Below are positions 1-9,356 of a stretch of DNA of 64,000 nucleotides, one piece after another. The stretch covers positions 2,451,574 to 2,515,573 of the forward strand of contig LMJI01000001.1 of assembly GCA_001429255.1 (NCBI GenBank), read 5' to 3'. Below the pieces are notes generated by a model. It made no database searches. It saw only the letters and a list, made by a program, of their open reading frames with translations, and was not told the origin of the DNA. The DNA comes from Cellulomonas sp. Root930 (lineage in GTDB: Bacteria > Actinomycetota > Actinomycetes > Actinomycetales > Cellulomonadaceae). Each line of letters starts with the position of its first letter. Positions within the stretch are counted from its first letter, which is position 1. Both the position numbers and the translations under genes were made by a program.

Positions 1-672
1 CTTCTCGAGAAGCTCGGGGTCCACCTGGACCCCGAGCTTCTCGTGCTTGCCCTGACCCACCGCTCGTTCGCGCACGAGGCCGGTGGCATCCCCACCAACG
101 AGCGCCTCGAGTTCCTCGGGGACGCGGTGCTCGGACTGGTGGTCACCGAGCGGCTCTACCGCGCGCACCCGGACCTGCCGGAGGGCGCGCTCGCGAAGAT
201 GCGGGCCGCCACGGTGTCGCAGCGCGCGCTCGCGGTCGTCGCGCGGGACCTCGACCTGGGCAGCTACGTGCTGCTGGGGAAGGGCGAGCTGTCGACCGGT
301 GGGCCGGACAAGGACTCGATCCTGTCCGACACGCTCGAGGCGGTGTTCGGCGCCGTCTACCTCAGCCACGGCGTGGAGACGGCACGCACGCTCGTCGAAC
401 GGCTGGTCGGCCCCTCGCTCGAGGCTGCTGCGGGGCTCGGTGCCGGCCTCGACTGGAAGACCTCGCTGCAGGAGCTGTCCGCTGCCCTGGGGCTCGGTGC
501 GCCCAGCTACGAGGTGACCGGCGAGGGCCCCGACCACTCCCGCACCTTCACCGCCCGCGCGGTGGTCGCGGGGCAGCCGCGCGGCGTCGGGGTGGGACCG
601 GCCAAGAAGCTCGCCGAGCAGGACGCAGCCGCGGACGCCTACCGGGTGCTCGCCGCGCTGCCGCTGCCCTGA
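1..672 (+). CDS. rnc: Ribonuclease III, 5' end outside the window
   Basis: Double-strand-specific endoribonuclease that processes rRNA precursors and structured mRNAs in the cytoplasm. The frame is open from base 1, so the true start lies upstream of the window. A GTG at position 43 is in frame but falls inside the conserved ALTHRSF segment and is not a credible start. The catalytic signature [16 protein letters not shown] is present, and a double-stranded RNA binding domain follows at the C-terminus (from about DWKTSLQEL to the end). The stop codon is one base before mutM, so the two genes are probably cotranscribed, a common actinobacterial arrangement. Confidence 0.95.
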   Translation, partial: LLEKLGVHLDPELLVLALTHRSFAHEAGGIPTNERLEFLGDAVLGLVVTERLYRAHPDLPEGALAKMRAATVSQRALAVVARDLDLGSYVLLGKGELSTGGPDKDSILSDTLEAVFGAVYLSHGVETARTLVERLVGPSLEAAAGLGAGLDWKTSLQELSAALGLGAPSYEVTGEGPDHSRTFTARAVVAGQPRGVGVGPAKKLAEQDAAADAYRVLAALPLP

Positions 673-673
673 C

Positions 674-1576
674 GTGCCGGAGCTGCCCGAGGTCGAGACC
701 GTTCGCGACGGGCTCGCACGACATGTGCTCGGTCGCACGGTCACGGCGGTCGAGGTGCGCCGCGACTACAGCGTCCGGCGGCACGTCGACGGACCCCTCG
801 ACTTCGCGGGTCGGCTGCGTGGGCGCCGGCTCGATGCGGCGGTCCGGCGCGGCAAGTTCCTCTGGCTCCTGCTGGACGAGGGGGACGACGCCCTGCTGGC
901 GCACCTGGGGATGAGTGGGCAGCTGCTCGTGCGCGAGCCCGGCGCCGACCGCGTCGAGCACCCGCACCTGCGGGTCCGGCTGGACCTCGACGACGGGTCC
1001 GCCCTGGACTTCGTGGACCAGCGCACGTTCGGCCACCTGAGCGTCCCCGACCTGGTGCCGACGCCCGACGGTGCGCCTGGCGGGCTCGGCTCGCCGCTGC
1101 CGGTGGTGCCGGAGCCGGTCGCGCACATCGCCCGCGACCTGCTGGACCCGGCGCTGGACCACGACGCGCTGGTCGCGGCGGTGCGTCGGCGCAGGACCGG
1201 CCTCAAGCGTGCGCTGCTGGACCAGACCCTGGTCTCCGGCATCGGGAACATCTACGCCGACGAGGGGCTCTGGCGCGCGCAGCTGCACTACGCGCGCCCG
1301 ACCGAGACCCTGCGCCGCGCCGAGGTGGTGCGGGCGCTCGACGGTGCGGCGGCGGTGATGACCGAGGCGCTGGCCCAGGGCGGGACCAGCTTCGACGCGC
1401 TCTACGTGAACGTGAACGGCGCGTCCGGCTACTTCGACCGCTCGCTCGCCGTGTACGGGCAGGAGGGTCGGCCGTGCCCTCGCTGCGGCACCCCGGTGCG
1501 CCGCGACGAGTTCATGAACCGGTCGTCCTACAGCTGCCCGCACTGCCAGCCGCGCCCACGACGCGGTCGGTTCTAG
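674..1576 (+). CDS. mutM: Formamidopyrimidine-DNA glycosylase (Fpg/MutM)
   Basis: Base-excision repair glycosylase and AP lyase that removes oxidised purines such as 8-oxoguanine. The GTG start gives the invariant N-terminus [14 protein letters not shown]; the proline after Met is the Schiff-base nucleophile and the next glutamate is catalytic. RRGKFLW carries the conserved lysine region. The C-terminus holds a complete zinc finger, CPRC, 16 residues, CPHC. At 300 residues it is slightly longer than the usual 270-290. It begins one base after the rnc stop. Its stop overlaps by 3 bases the stop of the convergent dehydrogenase gene on the other strand. Confidence 0.96.
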   Translation: MPELPEVETVRDGLARHVLGRTVTAVEVRRDYSVRRHVDGPLDFAGRLRGRRLDAAVRRGKFLWLLLDEGDDALLAHLGMSGQLLVREPGADRVEHPHLRVRLDLDDGSALDFVDQRTFGHLSVPDLVPTPDGAPGGLGSPLPVVPEPVAHIARDLLDPALDHDALVAAVRRRRTGLKRALLDQTLVSGIGNIYADEGLWRAQLHYARPTETLRRAEVVRALDGAAAVMTEALAQGGTSFDALYVNVNGASGYFDRSLAVYGQEGRPCPRCGTPVRRDEFMNRSSYSCPHCQPRPRRGRF

Positions 1577-2517
1577 CGCTGCACCACGTTGCGGAGCTTG
1601 CCGCCCGACAGGTACGCGGAGAGGTTCGCGGTGATCAGCTCACCGGCACCGACGGGCCGCCCGCCCGCGGCGTGCGGGCTGATCAGCACGCGGGGCTCGT
1701 CCCAGAGCGGGGAGTCGGCGGGCAGGGGCTCGGTCTCGAACACGTCCAGCGCCGCACCCGCCAGCCGGCCCGCCCGCACCGCGTCCAGGAGGGCGGCCTC
1801 GTCGAGCGTCGCGCCCCGGCCGACGTTGACCACCCACGCATGCGCAGGCAGGAGCGCGAGCACGTCGGCGCCCACCGCGTGCTGCGTCTGCGGGGTGGCG
1901 GGCAGCAGCGAGACCAGCACGTCGGTCAGCGGGAGCTCGTCGGGCAGGTCGAACGCCGAGATCACCGGGAAGCCGTGGCGGTCACCGGCGGCCGTAGCCA
2001 CACCGGTCACCTGGGCGCCCAGCGCGGCCAGCAGGGGCGCCAGCCGGGCGGCGATCGACCCGAAGCCCCAGATCAGCACGCGGGCGCCGTCGAGCGTGCG
2101 GAACACCTGTCCGGGCCGGGTGTCCTGCATGCCGCCGAGCTCGCCCGCCCAGCGGTGCTCGTCCTGAGCGCGCACCAGGTCGGGGAGGCGGCGGGCCGCG
2201 GCCAGCAGCAGGGCGAGCGTGTGCTCGGCCACCGGGCCGTCGTGCAACCCGCGTCCGGAGGTGATGACGACGTCGTCCGCGAACCCCGCGGCGAGCGTGG
2301 CGTCGGGGCCGGCGGCGAGCGTCTGCACCCAGCGCAGCCGGGTCAGGCGGCGGGCGGCGTCGGACATCTGCTCGTGCCCGTTGCCCCAGAGCACCAGAAC
2401 GTCGGCGTCGAGGGCGTCGTCGGGCACAGGTTCACCCACGTCGTACCGGACAATTCGGACATCGGAGGGAACAGTCGGCTCGTCCGACAGCGTGGTCGGC
2501 AGCAGGAGGGTGGTCAC
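1573..2517 (-). CDS. D-isomer specific 2-hydroxyacid dehydrogenase
   Basis: NAD-dependent oxidoreductase that interconverts 2-keto acids and D-2-hydroxy acids; the substrate cannot be read from sequence. The NAD-binding glycine motif appears as [17 protein letters not shown], and the later family blocks [24 protein letters not shown] and SPHAAG supply the conserved Arg, Glu and His regions. The open frame extends far upstream, but homology begins at [10 protein letters not shown], so the GTG at 2517 was chosen (314 aa). It is divergent from the response regulator, with only 18 bases between the two start codons, so the promoters of the two genes must overlap. An adjacent regulatory role is not implied. 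Confidence 0.85.
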   Translation of the reverse strand: MTTLLLPTTLSDEPTVPSDVRIVRYDVGEPVPDDALDADVLVLWGNGHEQMSDAARRLTRLRWVQTLAAGPDATLAAGFADDVVITSGRGLHDGPVAEHTLALLLAAARRLPDLVRAQDEHRWAGELGGMQDTRPGQVFRTLDGARVLIWGFGSIAARLAPLLAALGAQVTGVATAAGDRHGFPVISAFDLPDELPLTDVLVSLLPATPQTQHAVGADVLALLPAHAWVVNVGRGATLDEAALLDAVRAGRLAGAALDVFETEPLPADSPLWDEPRVLISPHAAGGRPVGAGELITANLSAYLSGGKLRNVVQR

Positions 2518-2523
2518 GCTCGT

Positions 2524-2529
2524 TACGAT
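2524..2529 (+). promoter_or_regulatory. -10 element of a probable leaderless promoter for the response regulator
   Basis: TACGAT ends 6 bases before the GTG start at 2536 and there is no Shine-Dalgarno sequence, so transcription probably starts on or next to the start codon. No convincing -35 element is visible. Confidence 0.45.
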
Positions 2530-2535
2530 GCCACG

Positions 2536-3201
2536 GTGCCTCACTCCAGCGCCTCCGCAGGTCCCATCACTGTGATGATCGTCGACGACCACGAGGTGGT
2601 CCGGCGCGGGATCGCCGAGGTGGTCGACCGGGCGGACGGCATGTCCGTCGTCGCCGAGGCCGGATCGGTGGCCGACGGCGTGCGCCGGGCCGCCCTGGTG
2701 CGTCCGCAGGTGCTCCTCGTGGACCTCCAGCTGCCGGACGGCACGGGCATCGAGCTGCTCGCCGCCCTGCGCGAGCAGCTCCCGTCGGCGCGAGCGATCG
2801 TGCTCACCTCGTTCGACGACGACGACGCCCTCGCGGCCGCGCTGGACGCGGGCGCCGCCGCCTACCTGCTCAAGTCCGTGCGCGGCGCGGAGATCACCGA
2901 CGTCATCCGCGCCGTCGCCGCCGGCCGGATCCTGCTCGACGAGCGGACGGTCACGCGCCGCAAGGCCGGGCACGACGACCCGACCGAGAGCCTGACGCCC
3001 AGCGAGCTGCGCGTGATCGACCTGATCGGCGAGGGCCTGTCCAACCGGGAGATCGCCGAGCGTCTGGGCGTCGTGGAGAAGACCGTCAAGAACCACATCA
3101 CGTCGCTGCTGGCCAAGATGGGGCTGCAGCGCCGGACGCAGGTGGCGGCCTGGGTCGCGTCGCGCAAGCACGCCGGCTGGCGGGCCGAGCCCGGTCACTG
3201 A
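2536..3201 (+). CDS. devR: DosR/DevR-like NarL-family response regulator
   Basis: DNA-binding response regulator. The receiver domain (about residues 11-130) has the acidic pair DD at 17-18, phospho-acceptor Asp63 in LLVDLQLPDG, a switch Thr/Ser in LTSF and Lys113. A LuxR-type helix-turn-helix spans about 152-205. The recognition helix reads EKTVKNHITSLLAKMGLQRRTQ in two adjoining pieces and keeps the lysines and asparagine that contact DNA in M. tuberculosis DosR (EKTVKN). Overall similarity to DosR is high along the whole length, from recalled sequence and not from a search. The gene converges on a DosS-like kinase gene 15 bases downstream, which is its likely partner. The symbol reflects family resemblance. 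Confidence 0.85.
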   Translation: MPHSSASAGPITVMIVDDHEVVRRGIAEVVDRADGMSVVAEAGSVADGVRRAALVRPQVLLVDLQLPDGTGIELLAALREQLPSARAIVLTSFDDDDALAAALDAGAAAYLLKSVRGAEITDVIRAVAAGRILLDERTVTRRKAGHDDPTESLTPSELRVIDLIGEGLSNREIAERLGVVEKTVKNHITSLLAKMGLQRRTQVAAWVASRKHAGWRAEPGH

Positions 3202-3216
3202 CGCACGGGCTGCCGC

Positions 3217-4929
3217 TCAGCCGAGCGGGGCCTCCCACGTCAGGAGCGTGCCGCGTCCGTCGGGCGGGGTGCCGAGGCTGAATGTCCCGCGGTGCTGGCG
3301 CGCACGGGAGACGAGGTTGCCGGTGCCGGAGCTCCGGTCGCGGCGCAGCGGCAGGCCCACGCCGTCGTCCTGCACCTCCACGAGCACGACCCCGAGCGGC
3401 CCGGTCCCTCGCACGGTCACCCGCACGATCACCGATGACGCGTGCGCGTGCCGCGCTGCGTTCGCCAGTCCCTCGCGGACCACCGCCACCACGTCGGACG
3501 CCAGCGCCTGACCCACCCGCTCGTCGAACTGGTCCTCCTCGACGCCGCCGTCGACGAGCGCCTCGCCGTCGAGGCTGACCACGAACGAGGGCGCGAAGCC
3601 GAGGCCGGTGCGCGCGAGGGACGCCTCCCGGCGCAGCCGCTCGACGAGCCCGGAGGCGGCGTCGGGGTCGTGCAGCTCGTGCACGATCTGGCGGATCTGG
3701 CGCACGGAGGCGTCCACGTTGTCGAGGGCGTCGTCGACGATCCCGGTCAGCTCGGTCGCGTCCACGCCGCGGGCCGCCCGGCGGCGCACGGTCTCCAGCT
3801 GCATGCCCGTGGCGAACAGCTGTTGGATGGCGAGGTCGTGCAGGTCGCGGGCGATCCGCTCGCGCTCGTCCAGGAGCGAGGCCAGGTCCTGGGCGTGCCG
3901 GGCGCCGGCCAGCACGTACGCGAGCGCGGCCTGAGCGGCGAACGACTCGGCGGTCGCCAGGTCGCTCTCGTCGAACGGGGTGGCGCCGATCTTGCGCAGG
4001 AGGATCAGCACCCCCATGTCCTGCCCCGAGGACCGCAACGGTGCGTAGAGCGCGGGCCCGAACGAGCGCATGACCGGCACCGCGACGGTCCGGGCCGCCG
4101 ACAGGGAGGGCGTGAGCAGGCCCTTGCCCTCCGTCATCACCGTCCAGGCGCGTCCGCCCATGGGCATCCGCGCGCCGAGGATGCGCTCGCTCTCGTACCC
4201 CACGGCGAGCTCGATCAGCAGCTCCCCGCCGACGCCGGGAAGGGCCAGCGCGGCGGTGTCGGCGCCGGCGAGCTCGAGGGCGGTGGCTGCGATGTGGTCG
4301 AGTGCCTCCTCCTCGTCGATGCCCTCCAGGAGCATGGTCGTGATGTCCTGCCCGGCGCGCAGCCAGTGCTCGCGCCGCTCGGCCTCCGCGTACAGCTGCG
4401 CGTTCGCGACGGCCACGCCCGCGGCCGCGGCCAGGGCGACCACGACGTCCTCGTCGGCCTGCGTGAAGCCACCGGCCTTCTCGGACAGGTAGAGCTGGCC
4501 GAACACCCGGGGGCCGACGCGCACGGAGGCGCCGAGGAAGGAGCCCATCGGCGGGTGCTCGCGCGGGAACCCGCGGAACGCGGGGTGCTCACGAAGGTCG
4601 TCCAGACGCAGCACGCCCGTCTCCGGGATCTGGCCGAGGACTCCCTGCGCGTGCGGTGCCGTCCGCAGGGCACCGGCGACGGCGGTGGGGACGCCGGTGA
4701 ACACGAAGGTGGTGGAGGTGCCGTGACCGTCGAGCACGTTGAGGGCGCCGTACCGCGCGCCGGTGAGCTCGGCGCTGACCTGCACGAACCGCTCGAGCAC
4801 CGTGGCCAGCTCCAGCTCGCTGGCCACCGCGAGGATGGCGCCGAGGAGGTCGGTCAGGCCGTCGCCGGTCAGGGGGAGGGCTGAGTCCGGCACCTCGGTG
4901 AGCCGGCCACCGGGTGTCTCATCGCGCAC
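3217..4929 (-). CDS. devS: DosS/DevS-like GAF-GAF sensor histidine kinase
   Basis: Two-component sensor, 570 aa, with no membrane segments, so cytosolic. Two GAF domains (about 25-180 and 195-340) are followed by a HisKA_3 dimerisation domain with RERIARDLHDLAIQQLF (phospho-acceptor His364) and an HATPase domain with the N-box REGLANAARHA and DDGVGLP. In the first GAF domain FPREHPPM matches the DosS segment holding His149, the proximal haem ligand; here it is His125. The nearby DosS Glu87/His89 positions are Asn and Leu here. The GTG start at 4929 has GGAGG upstream and overlaps the end of cydC by 11 bases, so the kinase is translationally coupled to the bd oxidase operon. Confidence 0.85.
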   Translation of the reverse strand: MRDETPGGRLTEVPDSALPLTGDGLTDLLGAILAVASELELATVLERFVQVSAELTGARYGALNVLDGHGTSTTFVFTGVPTAVAGALRTAPHAQGVLGQIPETGVLRLDDLREHPAFRGFPREHPPMGSFLGASVRVGPRVFGQLYLSEKAGGFTQADEDVVVALAAAAGVAVANAQLYAEAERREHWLRAGQDITTMLLEGIDEEEALDHIAATALELAGADTAALALPGVGGELLIELAVGYESERILGARMPMGGRAWTVMTEGKGLLTPSLSAARTVAVPVMRSFGPALYAPLRSSGQDMGVLILLRKIGATPFDESDLATAESFAAQAALAYVLAGARHAQDLASLLDERERIARDLHDLAIQQLFATGMQLETVRRRAARGVDATELTGIVDDALDNVDASVRQIRQIVHELHDPDAASGLVERLRREASLARTGLGFAPSFVVSLDGEALVDGGVEEDQFDERVGQALASDVVAVVREGLANAARHAHASSVIVRVTVRGTGPLGVVLVEVQDDGVGLPLRRDRSSGTGNLVSRARQHRGTFSLGTPPDGRGTLLTWEAPLG

Positions 4930-6658
4930 GCTCGGCCTCCGTCTCGTCGTCCGCACGTTCGCGGTCCAGCAGCTCACGGTAGCCGGGCGCCGACGCGGCC
5001 AGCTGCTCGTGCGTCCCGCGCGCCCTGATCCGCCCGCCGTCGAGCCAGAGCACCTCGTCGGCGGCGCCGAGCGGGGTGAGCCGGTGAGTGACGACGACGA
5101 CCCCGCGAGGGTCGCCCAGCAGGTCGGTGACCAGGGCGTCCGCGCGGTCCGGGTCCAGGTGCTCGGCAGGCTCGTCGACGAGCAGCAGCTCGGCCGGCGA
5201 CAGCAGCGCGCGGGCGACGAGCAGGCGTCGTCGCTCCCCGCCGGACACCGTGCGGGCGTCCGGGCCCAGGAGAGTGTCGAGGCCGTCCGGCAGCCCGGCG
5301 AGCCAGTCACCCAGCCCGACGCGGACCAGGACGGCCTCCGCCTCCGCCTCGGTCACGTCACCGCGGGCGACCCGCAGGTTCTCGAGCACGGTGGTGCCGA
5401 ACACGTGCGCGTCCTCCGTGCCGACCACCACGGCGCCGACGACGGTCTCGCGGGCGAGGTGGTCGACGTCGTGCCCGCCGAGCGCGAGCGATCCGCCCCG
5501 GCGGGGGAGCAGCCCGGCCAGGGTCAGGAGGGTGGTCGTCTTGCCGGTGCCGGACGGTCCGACGACGGCCACCGACCGGCCGGCGCGCAGGTCCAGGTCG
5601 AGCCCCTCGAGCACGGTCGGCGCGCCCGGCCAGCCGGCGGCGACGCCGGCGGCGACGAGCGGGGGACCGGCGGTGCCGCGGTCGGTCGGGTCGGGGTCCG
5701 TCGGCGCGTCGAGCAGGGCGAGGATCCGGGCAGCCGCCGCGCGCGACCGCTGCACCTGGATCGCCGCGGCGGGCAGCAGCGACGTCGCCTCGAACGCGGC
5801 CAGGGGCGTCAGGACGATCACGGCGAGCTCGACGGGGGACAGGAGCCCGGCGCCGACCGCCGGCACGCCGGTGACCAGCGCGACGAGCACGGCGATGCCG
5901 ATGGCGAGCTGGCCGAGCCCCGCCGCGACCGCAGCCGCACCGGCACCCGCGTCGGTGGCCGTCGCCAGACGACGGTCGGCCTCCCGCAGAGCGGCGAGCT
6001 CGTCGGCCGCACGCCCGGCCACCCGCAGCGGGCCGGTGTCGTCGAGCAGGCCGAGGGCGGTGGCCGTCATGTCGGCGCGGCTCTGCAGGGCGAGGGCCTC
6101 GGTGGTCCGCGCGGCGCGTGCCGCGATCAGGGGCGCCGCGACCCCGGCGAGCAGGAGGCAGCCGGCGAGCGCCAGCCCGGCCGGCGGCCAGAACGCGCAC
6201 ATCGCGAGGACGGTCCCCGCACCGAGCAGCGTCGCGACCCCGGCCGGCAGCAGGCCACGGACGACGACGTCCCCCACCGTGTCGACGTCCGCACCGACGC
6301 GGGCCAGCAGGTCGCCGCGCCGCAGCCGCAGGAGGGTGTCGGGCCGGGCCACCGCGAGCCGCTGGTACAGCGTGGTGCGCAGCTCGGTCATGCCGCGCAG
6401 GGCGACGTCGTGGGACACCAGGCGCTCGAGGTACCGCAGCACCCCGCGCCCGATGCCGAACGCCCGCACCGCGACGGTGGCGACCGACAGCTGGAGCACG
6501 GGCGGCATCTGCGAGGCGCGCGCGATCAGCCACGCGGACACGGCGGCCAGCGCGACCCCGCAGCCGAGCGCGAGCGTCCCGAGCAGCAGCGCGAGCGCGA
6601 GGCGTCGCGGATCGATGTCCAGGAGCCGGATCGCGCGCCGGAGCGTCCCGCGCGTCAC
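4919..6658 (-). CDS. cydC: Thiol reductant ABC exporter subunit CydC
   Basis: One half of the heterodimeric CydDC transporter, which exports reduced thiols and is needed to assemble cytochrome bd. An N-terminal six-helix membrane region (about 1-320) precedes a nucleotide-binding domain with Walker A VGPSGTGKTTTLL, signature VSGGERRRLLVARALL and Walker B LLLVDEPAEHLD. Length 579 aa fits the family. The GTG start overlaps the cydD stop in a GTGA arrangement, and the 3' end overlaps the kinase gene, so the whole set cydA to kinase looks like one transcript. Confidence 0.93.
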   Translation of the reverse strand: MTRGTLRRAIRLLDIDPRRLALALLLGTLALGCGVALAAVSAWLIARASQMPPVLQLSVATVAVRAFGIGRGVLRYLERLVSHDVALRGMTELRTTLYQRLAVARPDTLLRLRRGDLLARVGADVDTVGDVVVRGLLPAGVATLLGAGTVLAMCAFWPPAGLALAGCLLLAGVAAPLIAARAARTTEALALQSRADMTATALGLLDDTGPLRVAGRAADELAALREADRRLATATDAGAGAAAVAAGLGQLAIGIAVLVALVTGVPAVGAGLLSPVELAVIVLTPLAAFEATSLLPAAAIQVQRSRAAAARILALLDAPTDPDPTDRGTAGPPLVAAGVAAGWPGAPTVLEGLDLDLRAGRSVAVVGPSGTGKTTTLLTLAGLLPRRGGSLALGGHDVDHLARETVVGAVVVGTEDAHVFGTTVLENLRVARGDVTEAEAEAVLVRVGLGDWLAGLPDGLDTLLGPDARTVSGGERRRLLVARALLSPAELLLVDEPAEHLDPDRADALVTDLLGDPRGVVVVTHRLTPLGAADEVLWLDGGRIRARGTHEQLAASAPGYRELLDRERADDETEAERAR

Positions 6659-8280
6659 GCGAGCACCTCCGCGGCGGAGCGCACCCGTACGACGTCGTCG
6701 GCGGCCGCGACGAGCGAGTGCCGGTGGGCCACGAGCAGCACGGTCCGGCCCGCGTCCCGGAGCGTCCGGACGGTGTCGAGCACCACCTGCTCGCCGGCCG
6801 CGTCCAGGTGGGCGGTCGGCTCGTCGAGGACGACGAGCGGGGTCGGCGACAGCAGCGTGCGGGTGAGAGCGACGCGCTGGCGCTGGCCGAGGCTGAGGCC
6901 CTCACCACCGCGACCGAGCGGCGTCTCCCAGCCGAGCGGGAGGTCCACGAGCACGGCGTCGAGGCCGGTGAGCCCGGCCGCGGTCGCACGCGAGGCCTCG
7001 TCGCCCCCGACCAGCTGCGCGATCGTCCCGGGCTCGAGCACCGGGCGCTGGGGGAGCCACGTGACCTGCGCCCACAGCGAGGCCGGGTCGACGTCTTCCA
7101 GGTCGATGCCGTCGATCGATGCGCGGCCGGTGTCGGGGCGCAGCAGCCCGAGGGCGACCTCCAGCGCGGTCGTCTTGCCGACGCCGCTCGGTCCCGTCAG
7201 CGCCACGACAGTGCCCGGCCGCAGCACCAGGTCGAGGTCGACGGGCGTGCCGGCGACGCCGACGCCGTCGAGCCGCAGCGTCGCGGTGCGCAGGTCGGGG
7301 GCGGTCCGCGTCCCGGCCGGCGGGACCGGCGTCTCCAGCACCTCGAACGCCCGCCCCGCGGCCGCGACCCCGTCGGCCGCCGCGTGGAACTGGATGCCGA
7401 CCTGGCGCAGCGGCAGGAAGACCTCGGGCGCGAGGACCAGCACCGCGATGCCGGTGACCAGGTCGAGGTCGCCCTCCACCAGCCGCAGCCCGATGCCGAC
7501 CGCGACCAGCGCCACGGACAGCGTGGTGAGCAGCTCGAGGACCATGCCGGACAGGAACGCGATGCGCAGGGTCCCCATCGTGGCCTGGCGGTGCGCGTCG
7601 CCGAGGCTGCGCACGCGGGCGCCGGGGCCGTGCTCGCGTCCGTGCGCCCGCAACGTCGGCAGGCCTGCGAGCAGGTCGAGCACCTGCGCGCCGAGCCGCT
7701 GCATGCTGGCCAGGCCCTGCTCGGAGCGCCCCTGGGTCAGCCGGCCGACGAGCACCATGAAGAGCGGGACCAGCGGCAGCACCACGACGAGGATCGCCGC
7801 GGAGATCCAGTCCAGCCCCAGCACGACGAGCAGGACGCCGGGCGTCACGGTCGCGGCCAGGACCAGCTGGGGCAGGTACCGCACGAAGTAGGGCTCGAGC
7901 GCGTCGAGCCCGCGGGTGGCCAGCGTGACCACCGACGGACCCTCGCCGGTCGCGAGCCAGCGCGGACCGAGGGCGACCGCGTGCGCCACCACCTGCTCGC
8001 GCAGCTCGCCGACGGTCCGGGTGGCCGCCCGGTGCGCGAAGCGCTCCTGCAGCGCGGTGACCAGGGCGCGAACCACCACCACGGCCGCCAGCCAGGCGAT
8101 CGTCGGGCCGAGGACCGCCAGCGTCGCGCCGTCCGTCACCGCGTTCCCGAGGGTGTGCGCCAGCAGCAGCGCCTGCGCGACCACCAGCGCCGCCGTGAAT
8201 ACGCCGAGGGCGGCGGTCAGGGCGACGTACCCCCGGGCCGCGCGGGCGTGCCGCAGCAGTCGCGGGTCGAGCGGTCTCAC
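6655..8280 (-). CDS. cydD: Thiol reductant ABC exporter subunit CydD
   Basis: Partner of CydC in the inner-membrane thiol exporter required for cytochrome bd maturation. It has a membrane domain over about the first 300 residues, then Walker A LTGPSGVGKTTALEVALG, signature LSLGQRQRVALTRTLL and Walker B PLVVLDEPTAHLD. The open frame continues upstream into cydB, but the GTG at 8280 gives a protein starting MRPLDPRLLRHARAAR and overlaps the cydB stop as GTGA, which is the pattern used through this operon; length is then 541 aa. CydC overlaps its 3' end the same way. Confidence 0.92.
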   Translation of the reverse strand: MRPLDPRLLRHARAARGYVALTAALGVFTAALVVAQALLLAHTLGNAVTDGATLAVLGPTIAWLAAVVVVRALVTALQERFAHRAATRTVGELREQVVAHAVALGPRWLATGEGPSVVTLATRGLDALEPYFVRYLPQLVLAATVTPGVLLVVLGLDWISAAILVVVLPLVPLFMVLVGRLTQGRSEQGLASMQRLGAQVLDLLAGLPTLRAHGREHGPGARVRSLGDAHRQATMGTLRIAFLSGMVLELLTTLSVALVAVGIGLRLVEGDLDLVTGIAVLVLAPEVFLPLRQVGIQFHAAADGVAAAGRAFEVLETPVPPAGTRTAPDLRTATLRLDGVGVAGTPVDLDLVLRPGTVVALTGPSGVGKTTALEVALGLLRPDTGRASIDGIDLEDVDPASLWAQVTWLPQRPVLEPGTIAQLVGGDEASRATAAGLTGLDAVLVDLPLGWETPLGRGGEGLSLGQRQRVALTRTLLSPTPLVVLDEPTAHLDAAGEQVVLDTVRTLRDAGRTVLLVAHRHSLVAAADDVVRVRSAAEVLA

Positions 8281-9341
8281 TGGTCGGAGGACGGCTTGTT
8301 CAGCGCGGGGACCTTCTCGAACGTGAGGCCGGTGTGGGCGGGGATCTGGTGCGAGGAGATTCGCTTGCGGAACACCCAGTACGTCCAGCCCTGGTAGAGC
8401 AGGACGAGTGGGGTGAGCAGCGCGGCCACCCACGTCATGACGGTGAGCGTGTAGCTCGTCGACGACGCGTTGGTGACCGTCAGCGAGTTGGCGGGGTCGA
8501 ACGCGGGCATCACGTCGGGGTACATCGAGCCGAAGATCAGGACCACCGCGGCGACGATCGCGACGGCCGAGGCGCTGAACGCCAGGCCCTCCTTGCGGCG
8601 CTGCGTGGCGACGACCAGGACGACGAGCGCCCCGGCGGCGACCACGACCGCGGCCCACGTCCACGGCACCGAGTACGCCAGCTGCGCCCACACGGCCCAG
8701 GCGCCCGCGACGACGAGCGTCAGCACCGACGACCGCGCGGCGAACGCCCCGGCGCGTGCTCGGACGTCACCGTCCGACTTCAGCGCGAGGAACACCGCAC
8801 CGTGCGTGAGGAAGATTAGGGCCGTCGTCGCGCCGCCGAGCAGGGCGAACGGGTTGAGCAGAGCCCAGAACCCGCCCACGTACTGGTGGTCGGCGTCGAG
8901 CTCCACGCCGCGGACCAGGTTGGCGAACGCCACGCCCCAGAGCACCGCGGGCACCCACGAGCCGACGATCAGCGACCGGTCGGCGAGCGACCGCCAGCGG
9001 TCGTCGTCGATCTTGCCGCGCCACTCGAACGACACCACGCGCACGATCAGCGCGAGCAGGATGAGCAGGAGCGGCAGGTAGAAGCCGGAGAACATCGTGG
9101 CGTACCACTCCGGGAACGCCGCGAACGTCGCGCCGCCGGCCGTGAGCAGCCACACCTCGTTGCCGTCCCAGACCGGGCCGATGGTGTTGATCATGACCCG
9201 GCGGTCGCGGTCCTTGGCGGCGCGGTCACCGCGGGACAGCAGGCCGAGCAGCATGCCGACACCGAAGTCGAACCCCTCGAGCACGAGGTAGCCGGTCCAC
9301 AGGACCGCGATGAGGATGAACCAGACGGTCGTGAGCTCCAT
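8277..9341 (-). CDS. cydB: Cytochrome bd ubiquinol/menaquinol oxidase subunit II
   Basis: Membrane subunit of cytochrome bd oxidase, the high-affinity terminal oxidase that reduces oxygen to water with quinol. The N-terminus MELTTVWFILIAVLWTGYL and the following LEGFDFGVGMLLG are characteristic, and about eight hydrophobic helices follow, including the GPVWDGNEVWL block. Length 354 aa is normal. It starts 15 bases after the cydA stop and its own stop overlaps the cydD start. Confidence 0.95.
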   Translation of the reverse strand: MELTTVWFILIAVLWTGYLVLEGFDFGVGMLLGLLSRGDRAAKDRDRRVMINTIGPVWDGNEVWLLTAGGATFAAFPEWYATMFSGFYLPLLLILLALIVRVVSFEWRGKIDDDRWRSLADRSLIVGSWVPAVLWGVAFANLVRGVELDADHQYVGGFWALLNPFALLGGATTALIFLTHGAVFLALKSDGDVRARAGAFAARSSVLTLVVAGAWAVWAQLAYSVPWTWAAVVVAAGALVVLVVATQRRKEGLAFSASAVAIVAAVVLIFGSMYPDVMPAFDPANSLTVTNASSTSYTLTVMTWVAALLTPLVLLYQGWTYWVFRKRISSHQIPAHTGLTFEKVPALNKPSSDQ

Positions 9342-9356
9342 GGTCGTCGGCTCCGC

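Noticed and set aside
4739..7891. A 1050-residue open frame on the plus strand opposite cydC and cydD
   Set aside because: Antisense shadow of strongly conserved ABC transporter genes; composition is Arg/Gly-rich without motifs.
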